DNA from: Branchipolynoe longqiensis
Lineage: Eukaryota; Annelida; Polychaeta; Phyllodocida; Polynoidae
DNA length: 64,000 nt
Direction of reading: 5' to 3'
NCBI GenBank assembly: GCA_030323885.1
Contig: CM059198.1
Coordinates: forward strand, 59,360,917 to 59,424,916
Of the stretch, positions 40,996 to 51,811 are shown piece after piece. Below the pieces are notes generated by a model that was not told the origin of the DNA, ran no database searches, and saw only the letters and a list, made by a program, of their open reading frames with translations. The position numbers and the translations under genes were made by a program. Positions within the stretch are counted from its first letter, which is position 1. Each line of letters starts with the position of its first letter.

Positions 40996-41665
40996 TGTAT
41001 GATACAAGTCGACACGGTGAGTTCTAGTTCATGACTGACGTTTATTGACCCGTGGTTGTCCCTGGTTACATTCCAGCCATGGCTGGTTATCCGCGTGTCC
41101 CGGTTGACCTACATACATTACATCTCCCTTTCATTGGTTTTATTGATTTCCATGAACTATTGAATACCTCCAATCAACATCATGAATACAACATGTAACG
41201 AAGACAATACATACGCAACTATACCCTCCTTATCAATACTGAAGTTCCTATAAATATTGAATTATGGCAATGATATATATACACTCCTATAATAACATCG
41301 ATAAACATTTTAAATACAATAAACCAGGGTTCGATGAATTTTCTGCGCCTCTGCTCCTGCTACGTGCAGAAACACGCAGCACTGAACTTTTTCAGATTTT
41401 CCAATCACTCCTGCAGCTGTAGCGTAAATCCTGTAAGAGTCTATCCATTGACACCAATTTTGTGATATATTGCCTTCAAAGTTGAGTGACATCGGGGGTT
41501 TCAATCCGGATAATGCGATGTTCTCTGAAGGCAATCCACATCTGACACCATGTAAGATACGAGTCGACACGGTGAGTTCTAGTTCATGACTGACGTTTAT
41601 TGACCCGTGGTTGTCCCTGGTTACATTCCAGCCGTGGTTGTCCCGGTTGACCTACATACATTACA
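40996..41665 (-). mobile_element. 670-bp LTR retrotransposon remnant (TRIM-like, Gypsy-type gag)
   Basis: Direct LTRs 40996-41122 (127 bp) and 41551-41665 (115 bp), both TG..CA, flanked by ATCAG (40991-40995, 41666-41670). Orientation is minus: the primer-binding-like TGGTGTCAGATGTGG lies just inside the 41551 LTR and a purine tract (AAAGGGAGA) just inside the other. It is a tiny LTR element with all of pol deleted. Confidence 0.85.
41310..41530 (-). pseudogene. gag N-terminal fragment of the small LTR element
   Basis: The frame includes 'SGLKPPMSLNFEGNISQNW' and 'SYRIYATAAGVIGKSEKVQC' 'CVFLHVAGAEAQKI', the N-terminal capsid-like pattern common in Ty3/Gypsy gag (N-W...f..Y..a.g...K....c..LH..G..A). 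It ends after ~85 residues; the rest is gone. Confidence 0.65.
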
Positions 41666-41862
41666 ATCAGCACCATGACCCAATATCCCACAAAGTCACA
41701 TTATCCTGATACTGGGCAAGCCAATCCTTGTCCTATCCTATCAATGCCGAGCGCCAGTCTAGTTAGTGACAAGTATCAATTTTATAAGTCATTGATTAGA
41801 CTCAGCTGGGATTCAAACTCCCAACCTTCTGCCTGGAAAGCCTGCGCTCTGCCGATTAGACA

Positions 41863-41930
41863 AGTCAGTACCCGTTCTAATATGTCCGTAGATGTTGCTC
41901 GGACGTAAAACAACAATCAACAACAACAAT
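41863..41930 (+). mobile_element. SINE S1 tail fragment
   Basis: AGTCAGTACCCGTTCTAATA to GGACGTAAAACAACAATC, head to head with the preceding minus copy. Confidence 0.7.
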
Positions 41931-42182
41931 AATTACTCAAAGGAGTCTTTGGCACCCTTTATTCTGAGCCTTACAACAATTTATTAAAAAAAATGTCAGA
42001 AGACTGCTGGTCTGTAACCCTTAGTACAGTGGGAATGCTACATATAAGAACGATGAACCAATATGAAGAGTTCAGGCGCAAATCTCTGTAAACGCCAATC
42101 CAAAGATTGAATTAAAATAACAGATTTTTAAATGAAGGTAATTTTAATTCTCACTAATTCCACTTTGCTTGTAATGAAAAGG

Positions 42183-42487
42183 TTGTTCGTGATGCTCAGC
42201 AACACGGGTAATTTGGCATTCGATCGCCGCCATAGCCTCATAGTGTTAAGAATAATACTTATGCTGCCACCTATCTACTTGCGGCGATACTACCTTCTGA
42301 CTTCTGTGTCAGCGCCGTCTGGTTATTCGTACTTTGATATGAAATACTTCGAGATGCTAACTCTGTCTTACTGACCTGCCATCTGCGGTCGCCCCTCAAC
42401 TACTGGCCCAAGCGCCTATATAAGGCCTCTTAGGGTGACTCACTTGACACGGCCACAAGAGGAACTAGCTGGCTTTGAACTGGGGCA
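42183..42487 (+). repeat. Element D repeat A1
   Basis: TTGTTCGTGATGCTCA to AGCTGGCTTTGAACTG, matching A2 at 45263-45577 with scattered small gaps. It contains CGCCTATATAAGGCCT, a TATA-like palindromic motif that could be the promoter; the role is inferred. Confidence 0.85.
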
Positions 42488-42505
42488 TCGGCCATTCCAA
42501 GTTTT

Positions 42506-43620
42506 ATGGGCATGAGGCTGCGTGTTCCGTCAGGTCTAAACATGGCAGCTTGGAAGCGGATGCTTGAGGGCTATCACGACGGCCAAATCATAGACTTTCT
42601 TGAATATGGCTGGCCAATTGACTTTACGGGGGACCGTCCGCCAGTGACAGCAAAGGAGAACCATCACAATGATAAGGTGAGCGCTGGCTGTATAGTTAGT
42701 TATATCGAGAAGGAGATAACCTATGGTCCGATGCTGGGTCCTTTCGATAAACCTCCTTTTGTTCCATGGACGCAGCTCAGTCCCCTCATGACTCACCCTA
42801 AAAAGCACTCCAACGAGAGGAGAGTGATAGTGGATCTTAGCTATACGCCGGGGGCGAGCGTTAATGCAGGGATAAGGAAGACCCAGTACCTTGGCAAGCC
42901 GGCTACTTATACCCTGCCTGGCATCAGACTTGGCAGATGGACTGGGGCGAGTAGGGAGAGGGGCTCTTATCTGGTGTGCGGACCTGGCGCGTGCATACCG
43001 CCAGCTCAGGGCATGCCCCCTGTCAGTTCCCTTGCTCGGCATAAAAATGAAGGGACGGATCTATATGGACATAGCGCCGCCATTTGGCTGCCGTACCTCA
43101 GCAATGGCTTGCACGCGTACTACGAATGCGGTTTTCTACTTGATGCGTAAGAGGGGTCACCATGCACTTTGCTATCTCGACGATTTTGTCGGGATCGAGA
43201 AGACGGCTCAGACAGCGAGTCATGCTTATGATGATATAATCAGGATAACGGATGAGCTGGGACTGGAGCTGGCTCGTTCGAAGTGCACCCCCCCATCTAT
43301 GGAAGTCCAATGGCTGGGCTTCTGCGCCTCCACCTCGGCCATGACAATAACCATCCCGGAGGAGAAAATGGAGGGTGTCGTTGATGAATGCAGGATTTGG
43401 CTGACTAAGAAAATGGCATCTCGCAAGGAGATCCAGAGACTGGTTGGGAGGCTACAACACATAGCTAAGTGTGTTAGGCTGGCTCGCAGGTTCATGGCTC
43501 GCATCTTGGCGGCTCTCCGCAAGACCCCCATGAGGGGAAAACATCCGGTACAGGCGACCTCTGTATGGATGTGGGATGGTTCATCGGCTTTGCGCGAGCA
43601 TGGAATGGAATAGTGCTCTT
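42506..43620 (+). pseudogene. Element D reverse transcriptase (frameshifted)
   Basis: RT of the DIRS/Ngaro type. The first frame (42506 to about 42960) has 'VPSGLNMAAWKRMLEGYHD', 'NERRVIVDLSYTPGASVNAG' and 'ITYGPMLGPFD'. After a frameshift near 42940-42960 the second frame has 'LIWCADLARAYRQLRACPLS', 'IAPPFGCRTSAMACTRT', the catalytic 'LCYLDDFVGIEKTA' and the thumb 'MEVQWLGFCASTSAM'. Order and spacing are complete for RT. Another frame change near 43565 separates it from RNase H. Confidence 0.85.
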
Positions 43621-44110
43621 GCCGGACAGTGAGAAAGTGCCATGGACAATCGAGTGTGTCTCGTCACTGCGAGGGGGCGGGGCACATTTCCCTACACACT
43701 ACTATGCATCATGCTACTCAAGGGATGTCATCGGCCGAAACTACAACATTGCCCAGCTCGAGGCCATAAACCTGGTGGCAGTGGTCAAGAGCCTTGCTCC
43801 AGATGACCCACATCTATTCACAATCTACGTCAACACGGATAATAGTGCCTCCCAACAGGCCCTGACATCTGGAGCTGGGCGACACCCTGTGATTACGGCG
43901 TGTGCGAGAGAGATGTGGCTCTTCGCGGCTCTCGCCAGTATGGAAGTTGTGGTCAAACATAAACATGGAACTGACATCCCCTTCGCTGACGCTCTCAGCA
44001 GGATGACGTTTGACACGGGAGCGAGGGAGACAGCCATTAGACACATAGCTCACCGAGGGCTCAGCTCTATCGTAGTATCACATGACCACGTCCTCACCCA
44101 GAATCTCTAA
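43565..44110 (+). pseudogene. Element D RNase H
   Basis: 'DVGWFIGFARAWNGIVLL', 'YNIAQLEAINLVAVVKSLAP' (Glu), 'IYVNTDNSASQQALTSGAG' (Asp), and 'GTDIPFADALSRMTF' (last Asp). The first Asp position is replaced in 'WTIECVSSLRGGGAHF' (Cys/Val where D is usual in RNase H; in this clade Cys-Asp is common). The frame runs to 44110 and overlaps the recombinase start at 44082. Confidence 0.75.
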
Positions 44111-45100
44111 CCTGGCCGATTACCTCTTTTTTGCTCTCTTGCCAGGTTATGATCGTCACCAACACCAACGTATCACGGCTTTGATCGACGCGGGACTGGC
44201 AGCGAGTACATGGAGGAACAAAAGAAATCAGGCTGTGAACTATCTATGGTACATGAGACAACAAGGTCTGGATATAATGCCCCGACCGAATATGATGTGC
44301 TACTATATCTGTTATATTTGTCAGATACCATCCGATCCCCGGGGGCCATCATGAACTATGTCAGTGGAGCCAGAACACTTGTTCTCATGATCGGAGGTCA
44401 CGTGACTGGTTTTGACTCTTATCTGGTGTCACTGGCCAAGAAAGGGATACGGAGATCATCTCATCATATCACGGTACAAGCTATGCCTTTGGAGCCACGG
44501 GATGTGATCGATATAGTGGACTTCTTTAGACATGCAGGCCCGAATGGCTCTGTACTAACTGCCTCTCTACTACTGGGGTATTTCACCCTAATACGATAGA
44601 GTAATCTTCTAACACCTGGTCTACATAATGACTCTGAACATACTATTAGAGCTAAGGACATAATTATAACTCATGATGGACTAATTGTAAGGATCCGATC
44701 ATCGAAAACCAAGTCATCATCTGCTCCGCCACTGGACATCCTTGTCCCACTCGTACCACATTCCAGGTACTGCCCAGTTCGGGCATGGACTAAATACTAT
44801 GGAGAAACACGCCCAGCCCTGAGCGGTCCGGCGTTCATCACTACGGATAGGTTTCCCCTTCGCCCGAAGGCCCTGCTCGATACGATGAGACTTGCCCTGT
44901 CAACGGTGGGCCACAAGGCGCCTGGCACCATCATGTTACATATCCTCAGGAGAGGTGGAGGACAAGGATGTGCCCGACTCGGGGTGCCACTTGAGGACAT
45001 TAAGGAGCTTGGCTCTTGGTCGTCGTGGGCAGTACATACATATGTACCTAAAACATTGATAGCTTCAGCATCCAAAAAGCTTTCCTCATTATTTGGTTAA
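44082..45100 (+). pseudogene. Element D tyrosine recombinase (frameshift and nonsense)
   Basis: N-terminal part 'LIDAGLAASTWRNKRNQAVN', then after a frameshift near 44280 'IMNYVSGARTLVLMIGGHV' and 'LAKKGIRRSSHHITVQAMPL'. The box I region reads 'LLLGYFTLIR*SNLLTPG': a TAG at 44597-44599 replaces the Gln of the usual LRQSNL. It continues in frame to 'HILRRGGGQGCARLG' and 'KELGSWSSWAVHTYVPK' and stops at 45100. R, H-x-x-R and Y are all present. Two breaks make it inactive. Confidence 0.85.
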
Positions 45101-45262
45101 AGCTTATTGACCTCTTTGTGTATAACTCATTGGCTTATCTCACTCTGTTTATTCTGTTGAACTTAATATGCGCTTACTAAAATTGACATGTGCTTACTAC
45201 AGACTCATCATTGAAAAAGAAATACATCCAACTTTAAACTCATATGCAGTGTCGGTGTCAAA
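45095..45262 (+). repeat. Element D repeat B1
   Basis: GGTTAAAGCTTATTGACCTC to GTGTCGGTGTCAAATT; matches B2 at 45614-45782. The recombinase stop codon lies at its start. Confidence 0.87.
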
Positions 45263-45613
45263 TTGTTCGTGATGCTCAACAACACGGGTAATTTGGCATT
45301 CGATCGCCGCCATAGCCTCATAGCGTTAAGAATAATACTTATGCTGCCACCTATCTACTTGCGGCGATACTACCTTCTGACTTCTGCGTCAGCGCCGTCT
45401 GGTTATTCGTACTTTGATACGAAATACTTTGAGACGCTAACTCTGTCTTACTGACCTGCCATCTGTGGTCGCCCGCTCAAACTACTGGCCCAAGCGCCTA
45501 TATAAGGCCTGTCTTAGCGGTGGTGAGCTCACTTTGACACGGCCACAAGAGGACACTAGCTGGCTTTGAACTGCCATCCCACCCACCCCTGCTAAAGACT
45601 ATATAGGGCTAAG
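45263..45613 (+). repeat. Element D repeat A2
   Basis: Copy of A1 plus ~35 bp (CCATCCCACCCACCCC..) before B2. Confidence 0.85.
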
Positions 45614-45782
45614 GGTTAAAGCTTATTGACCTCTTTGTGCATAACTCATTGGCTTATCTCACTGTGTTTATTCTGTTGAACTTAATTGTGCTTACTAAAA
45701 TTGACATGTGCTTACTACAGACTCATCATTGAAAAAGAAATAAATCCAACTTTAAACTCATATACGGTGTCGGTGTCAAATT
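45614..45782 (+). repeat. Element D repeat B2
   Basis: 3' terminus; the following ATGGAGCAATG belongs to the host MITE. Confidence 0.87.
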
Positions 45783-46012
45783 ATGGAGCAATGAACAAGA
45801 AAATAGGAATGTTATGAAAGGAATCTTTTGAGGGTTTGACAGGGTTTTGCGCCTGTACTCCTCATATTCTTTTACTTAGAATTTATTCGCAGTGATACTG
45901 CAATGATATCTGTATCAACAAGTTGCTTTCATTTTCATGTCAATCCGAGTTGCTTGGTGTTATATCATTTAACAACAAATAAATAACCAACATATGCGCT
46001 CTATAATCTATT

Positions 46013-46057
46013 CATCATCATCATGCTGTCGGTCGCAATGCGACAAAGACTGCTTTC
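46013..46057 (-). mobile_element. LINE 3' UTR fragment
   Basis: Inverse of the 3' UTR at 25725-25770 (GCTGTCGGTCGCAATGCGAC, CATCATCATC tail first). Severely 5'-truncated. The region 46058-46404 has nothing I can name. Confidence 0.6.
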
Positions 46058-46404
46058 ATTACTTAACCGTGTGCGGTTGTGCATTTAATAAAAGCTCCTA
46101 TGGACATTATCATCTTTAGTCATATTTGTATTGTTATTTGTGAACCACAGCTAGTGTATCGCAATGATTAGTTCCAGGTTAAGCCACACTGGCGCCACCT
46201 GTCAGGGGCTCTGACCACCTATAAGCCAGCTGTGTCTGGTTGTTACCGCCTCCAGACCCACTTATGGAATACCAGTTCTTGTTTAATTCAGTATTTTAAT
46301 ATATTATTAAATATGTATTGATATCATTCAATCAATTTTATGATATCATTAAATATGCAACTATGCAATTTTAATGTATTTCCTCATATGAAGTGTTCTT
46401 TGTG

Positions 46405-46515
46405 TAGTGGGGGGTGATGGAAATGGGAAATATTGCACCTAGAGTGGGACTCGAACCCACATATCTTTGCATTCTGGGCCAGTGTGCTAACCATTACACC
46501 ACCTAGGCTCCCTGC
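46405..46515 (-). mobile_element. tRNA-like SINE S3, copy 2
   Basis: Minus strand: GCCTAGGTGGTGTAATGGTT, B box in a perfect T-arm (GTGGG TTCGAGT CCCAC), 3' TCTAGGTGCAATATTTCCC. The acceptor stem pairs at 6-7 of 8 positions, better than copy 1, yet the anticodon stem is poor. Confidence 0.65.
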
Positions 46516-46607
46516 TATCACCATACTACCCACTCCTACCTGTCTATGCGGCTCCTTCCCTGAGAGGTCAGTGCACACTACTACATTTGTATAAAGATAG
46601 TTGATTT

Positions 46608-46933
46608 GGTTGGTTGTTGGAATTTTACATCCTGGAAGCATCTAATGGCATATCGAGTTGGGTACCGACTTGTGACAGCGCATACTCATGGTGACTTTAC
46701 AGTGCTCCCCCACTGGGAGACCAGGCCACCAGCACCATGACCCAATATCCCACTCACTCACATTATCCTGACACTGAGATAATCAGTTCTTGCCCTATTC
46801 TATTAATTCTGAGCGCCAGGCTATCAAGCGACAAGTATCACTTTTATAATTCATTAGTCTGACTCGACTGGGAACCAAACTCCCAAATTCACACACACGA
46901 GGCCCATCCTCTACCAATTCGACAACATCGCCC
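46608..46933 (-). mobile_element. SINE S1 copy
   Basis: Full-length, diverged; head lacks a good B box. Confidence 0.8.
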
Positions 46934-47466
46934 TGTGTTTATATAGTTGATCTTTTACTAATACTGCCCACCCACACTCCTACTGTAGCTATCAACTAAA
47001 GGATGTGTATAGGGGTGACGTCAGGGCCTGACCTAACCTAGGCTTCCACCAGAATCCTGGTAGTGGCATGGGCTGAAATACCGGATAGAACCATTAAGGG
47101 CATTTGGCCCACTTTTCTGTTGCCTCCCTGGAATTTGACCACCCACCTTCTCAGCTTCTTCCCGTACACTTTTCAAATTGTTTTCCAACCTATTCTGCAA
47201 GGCTTGATATCAGATTTTGCATTTAGTTTTGTGGGATATATATTGTACTTTTCAATTTCAATGCCAAGTTTATTTTAAGGGTATACATTTTTTTTTTTAA
47301 TTATCTCTAATCTCGACAAAGCAGAAACAAGTATTCTTGTTCATAGAAATTCTAGGCCTCAGGTCATTAGTCCATTCAGTTCACATTCGTTGTAAATATT
47401 AAAGCCCATAATGCTGAGAGTACGAATACACTTAGATGACCTAATTTCTTTAGTCGACAGTTATCA
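46934..47466. other. No gene seen
   Basis: Moderately AT-rich. A short plus frame at 47063-47278 is hydrophobic but has no splice support or recognisable motif. Confidence 0.4.
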
Positions 47467-47690
47467 CGATGGCCTAATCAGTTTAGCGCAGCCTCGCGTG
47501 CGGAAGGTCGGGAATTCAACTCCGGTCGAATCAAACCAATGCCTTTAAAATTGTGATTGAGTGGGATATCGGGTCATGGTGCCGGTGGGCTGATTTCCCA
47601 AGTGGGGCAGCACTATGAATTCGCCATGAGAGTGCACTGTCACATGTCGGTACCGGTCCTGATATTACCTTAGATGTTGCCAGCACATTA
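47467..47690 (+). mobile_element. SINE S1 copy, body shortened
   Basis: Short-type head GATGGCCTAATCAGTTTAGC, then a deletion of ~80 bp of the body (from CCTTTAAAATTG straight to TGATTGAGTGGGATATC). Confidence 0.75.
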
Positions 47691-47838
47691 TCCTGACACT
47701 GAACCAACCAGTCCTCACCCTAACCTAATAATGCAGAGCACCTGGTTAGGAAACAACAAGTATCAATCGATTCGAATCCCACGATCTACCAAAACGGGAT
47801 ACGGATGCTCAACTCCTTCAGCCACCCCGTCTGGTCAT
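47691..47838 (-). mobile_element. SINE S1 fragment
   Basis: Head-proximal half on the minus strand (ATTATCCTGACACTGAACCA to CCGTCTGGTC), tail to tail with the previous copy. Confidence 0.7.
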
Positions 47839-48939
47839 TTAAAAATGTACACTTTATTTGGGTTTAAAGTAAATTATTGTGATTATTCACCTACCCTCAG
47901 CGCTCATTTGCCCTCAGCCAATCACAGCGCTCCCCTCTCTAGGCCTTCCCTCGGCTCCCATACGGCCCTCACTGGTCAGTCTTCACCATGCTCTCACTCA
48001 GCCTGACCACTACTCCTTTTTCCCCCACCCACCCATACCTCCAATTTTGTGACCTCATTATACATTGAAATCAAAATGAACTATCTAAAGTGACAGCGTA
48101 ATGATTAGTATCATAACTAATTTACATAATTTATAGGTTGCCACCTGAGCCTTTTAAAGTTTGATATTTAGCATTGAATGAATATTGTTTGACTCACCAT
48201 GTCACATGTCTCATTACATTTCCGCTGTTATTCACTCATACTTCAGAAAAAATAGGGAAATTAGCTCTCCTAAGTATTAAGGAAATCAGGAAAGCTATCA
48301 TCACATGGCGCAGTCCACCTGGGTATGTGTAATGGCACAAACCAACACAGAAGTGGACAAGCCACGGTCCTGCAACTGATCCACCCTGAAATACAAAATG
48401 GCTAGGGAAGCAACACAGCCATCCCACCTGGCCACAGTCCTAAAGGGTCCGAGTGTGTTCTAGCACACGAGTGCACTATCTAAGGACAGGGTTTACGTGA
48501 AAGGATGCTGTAACAAATAACAAAAATCTGAATGGAACGGGATCCTCTCCCACAAGCCTGCATGTCACCCAAGTAGATGTACATAGTAGGCTAAGGTATC
48601 ATTACTCAGACTAGACAAGAAAAAACTGGAAAATTACAAAAAAACTAACATAGGCTATTACTAACAACCAAAATTGCAGAAGGCTGACCCGAGCAGACAC
48701 AGGTAAACACTCCTGGGCAAAGGAACAGATCAAAACAGCACCACAGCTGTCCAGCGTTGAAAACAAGCACCCTGACAGGAGCTTATACGTTATGGGCAGA
48801 GTAAATACCTCGTCAATAAAAAAAAAATAAAAAAAATACTTCGCTCATCTCATTGGCATGACCTTCTATCGGTTGCTTCTCTGATTAGAGCGTTGCTACC
48901 CATTATATTGCCCCCAAAATGATTACGCAAATAAAGTTA
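47839..48939. other. No gene seen
   Basis: About 1.1 kb without a recognisable repeat end. A minus-strand acceptor-like TTTTGTATTTCAG at about 48385 precedes an open stretch 'GGSVAGPWLVHFCVG', but no donor or stop makes sense of it. Confidence 0.35.
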
Positions 48940-49297
48940 TGTTTGTTTGTTTTCTGTTGGTTTACGTCCTATCAACATCTAAGGTCATATCAGCACAAAT
49001 ACTGACTTGTGACAGTGCGCACCCATTGCGACTTTATAGTGCTGCTGCACTAGGAGCCCAGGTCGCCACCACCATGACCTGATATCCCACTCAGTTACAT
49101 TATCCTGACACTGAGCCAACCAGTCCTTGCCCTATCCTAATAATGCTGAGCGCCAGGCTAGAAAGTGACAATTATCAATTTTAAATTCATCGGTTTGACT
49201 CGACCAGGTTTTGAACCGATGAACTCATGGGTTCGGATCCCCCGATCTCCCAAAACAGGAAACGGACACTCAACTCATTCGGCCACCTCGTCTGGTC
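48940..49297 (-). mobile_element. SINE S1 copy (full length)
   Basis: Tail TTTGTTTGTTTTCTGTTGG, long-type head CCACCTCGTCTGGTC. Confidence 0.85.
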
Positions 49298-49604
49298 TAT
49301 AAAGTAATGTCTCTCCTACTCCAGCTTCCACGTTCTCTGTACCCATCAGCAATGGGACAGCTTAGTGCATAACATTAAGCTTAGTATATCCAACTATAAT
49401 TACAAAAGACATGTTTAGAAGCTCTGTCCAGGACAATGTTGTCACGAATACCCACAACCAGCGTGTGTCATGAGGACCGGAAGGTGGTCAACGTGATCCA
49501 GTAACCAGTGGAGAATTGGTGAACTCGGAAGTGACACATTTCACATGGATTTGTCTTGGTGTTGTGGGATGGGATGGGAGGGGGTGGGTGGAACACCTAG
49601 TCAC

Positions 49605-49950
49605 ATAGGTTGGTTGGTTGTTGGAGTTTTACGCCCTGGCAACATCATTTAAAAGTCATAGCACGACAGGCATAGCGACTTGTGACAAGGCACACTCATG
49701 GCGACTTTATAGTGCTGCCCACTAGGAAATCAGGCTGCCTGCACCATGACCTGATATCCCACTCAGTCAAATTATCTTGACACTGAGCTAACCAGTCCTT
49801 GCCCTATCCTAATAATGCCAAGCGCCAGTCTAGGAAGCGACAAGTATACATTGGGTAAGTCATTGGTTTGACTCGACCGGGGAATTGAACGAACCCCTGA
49901 TCTCCCGCACGGGAGGCCTGTGCTCTACCGGTTCCCCTATCACAGTACTC
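49605..49950 (-). mobile_element. SINE S1 copy
   Basis: Tail GGTTGGTTGTTGGAGTTTTA; the head has a different anticodon-arm region (CGGGAGGCCTGTGCTCTACC). Confidence 0.8.
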
Positions 49951-50149
49951 CGGGACTAACTAACCCTCAGCCCTCGTCCAACTCCTTACTTGATGGCGGT
50001 GACCTACTTAAATTGGTCACGTGATGAGGCTCAACTTAGTCGGACTTTGCGGTTTGCGGCCCGATGCGGAACAGCGATAGTTTGTTGCCATGGTAACCGA
50101 CATGCCAATCCCTGAGTCCAATGGCCCTGCCCTAGTTTGATTAAACATT

Positions 50150-50430
50150 ATATTGTTTGTTGAGACTTCACGTCCTAGCAACATCTAAGGTCATAACAAC
50201 ACGGTTACCAACTTGGAACAGTGTAACAGTGTGCGCTCACGGTGATTCATAGTGCTGCCTTATCGGAAGATCGGGTGTCACGGGCGCCAAACCCCGATAT
50301 GCGTCTCAGTGACATTATCCTGGTACTGGATCAACCATTCCCTAGCTGTCCTATCCTATTAATGCCGAGCGCCACACTAAGTTGTAACACGTATCAATTG
50401 TGTAAAACATTAGTTTGTGTCAGTCGGATT
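50150..50430 (-). mobile_element. SINE S1 copy, head truncated
   Basis: Diverged copy from TTGTTTGTTGAGACTTCACG to ATTAGTTTGTGTCAG. Next to it is a plus-strand copy. Confidence 0.7.
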
Positions 50431-50562
50431 AGTCCGTCTCCCGTTTTGGGAGATCGTGGAATTCCGACCCACGGATTCGAACTCTGGTCGAGTCAAACCA
50501 ATCTCTTAACCATTGATATTTGTCACTTCCTAGCCTGGTGCTCGGCATTATTAGGATTACAT
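50431..50562 (+). mobile_element. SINE S1 5' part
   Basis: Head from TCCGTCTCCCGTTTTGG with B box GATTCGAACTC, ending abruptly at CATTATTAGGATTAC. Confidence 0.75.
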
Positions 50563-50625
50563 TTCAACTGCTATGTTTCACCTCATCACCGCTCTCGTCC
50601 GGATTTCTCTGTCCAGTGAGACCAG

Positions 50626-50968
50626 ATGGGATGGCCGAAAGAGTTAGAGTGTCCGTCTCCCGTGTTGGTAGATCGAGGGATCGTGGGTTAGAAACCTGGT
50701 CGAGTCAAACCAATGACTTAAAAATTGATACTTGTCGCTTCCTAGCCAGGAGATCAGCATTATTAGGATAGGGAAAGCACTGGTTGGCTCAGTGTCAGGA
50801 TAATGTGACTGAGTGGGATATCAGGTCATGGTGCTGGTGGCCTGTTCTCCCAGTGGGGCAGCACTATAAAAGTTGTCATGAGTCGCACTGTCACAAGTCA
50901 GTACCCATCCTGTTATAATCTGAGATGTTGCTAGGACATAAAACAACAACAAACAAACAAACTATCCT
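50626..50968 (+). mobile_element. SINE S1 copy (full length)
   Basis: GATGGGATGGCCGAAAGAGT to AAAACAACAACAAACAAACA. The B box is altered (GGTTAGAAACC). Confidence 0.85.
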
Positions 50969-51218
50969 TAATGAATCATAAATTATGGAAACAGTAAAAA
51001 GTCGTTATAACGAGATTGTTGGGGTTCATGAAATATCATTGCTAAAAAAGAAGTGGGGTTATGCAAAATAAGGTTCAGCTTCCCGAGCTTCTTTGAATTA
51101 GAGAATTCTAGGTTAAATAAATACTTACTTTATATCCGAATTCACGTAAAGTCGGCATGTGGGAATGCACAAAATCAGGGTTTCACAGCTTTATAATATT
51201 CTATGTGTTTGTATGTTT

Positions 51219-51388
51219 ACCGGGCGCAGTCGCCGAATGGGTAGAGCGCATGCTTTGCGTGCAGGAGATCGGAAGTTTTGTTCCCGGTCGAGTCAAACCA
51301 ATGACTTATAAAATTTGTCGCTTCTGAGCCAGGCGCTCGGCATTATTAGCATGGGAAAAGGACTGGTTGGTTCAGTGTCAGGATAATT
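51219..51388 (+). mobile_element. SINE S1 5' half with short-type head
   Basis: CCGGGCGCAGTCGCCGAATG head; ends at GGTTCAGTGTCAGGATAAT. Lies inside the 3' region of element E. Confidence 0.75.
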
Positions 51389-51811
51389 CAAAACCAGACA
51401 TGGAGAATCACTTGTTGGGCTAATAAATTTATTAATCAGGCTTAATACATTTTTACAGGAGCCTTTTATATGGCAAGCACTAGTTAACATTATTGTAAGC
51501 TTTATTCCATCAGGAGAGATGAATTTATTAGCTTTTCTTGATCTATGCTAGCTGACCAGGTAGTATAAGCCAGAATTCAAATTGAAGACTGACTCAATTA
51601 TTACTTATAGGCAGGAGTTCATTTACAAAGCTAACTATGATTAATAGATTAGTTACATTTTTTGTTAAAGGTGAATATTCTTTGGCAATTGAAGACAGAA
51701 TGCACCATCTATGGGTTGATCATGGTCATACTGTCAAAGCACACCAGGCACACATCACTTGCAACTCATTTTCACACATTTAAACACAGGAATTTTTGGA
51801 CCATCTAGCTC

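Larger units (their letters stand above)
40868..41862 (-). mobile_element. SINE S1 copy split by an LTR element
   Basis: S1 at 40868-40995 and 41671-41862. The break is exactly the ATCAG target duplication of the LTR element. Confidence 0.85.
42183..45782 (+). mobile_element. YR element D: Ngaro-type retrotransposon without gag
   Basis: Plus strand. A1 42183-42487, RT-RNase H-YR coding, B1 45095-45262, A2 45263-45613, B2 45614-45782. The RT frame starts almost at the A1 boundary, so gag has been deleted. Proteins group with element E, not with A-C. Confidence 0.87.
42065..45863 (+). mobile_element. ATAT-TSD MITE hosting YR element D
   Basis: Ends GAAGAGTTCAGGCGCAAA (42065) and inverse GAGGAGTACAGGCGCAAAAC (45863); ATAT at 42061-42064 and 45864-45867. 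Same family as 11471-14181. Without element D only about 200 bp of it remains (42065-42182, 45783-45863). Confidence 0.8.

Noticed and set aside
42536..43042. Long minus-strand frame opposite element D
   Set aside because: It is the antisense shadow of the reverse transcriptase, whose motifs are clear on the plus strand.
46405..46515. Functional tRNA gene on the minus strand
   Set aside because: The T-arm is perfect, but the anticodon stem does not pair and the same tail (GCAATATTTCCC) follows a second copy at 29748, so it is a SINE.
47063..47278. Hydrophobic plus-strand frame resembling a membrane peptide
   Set aside because: T-rich DNA gives Phe/Leu runs; no splice context and no partner.
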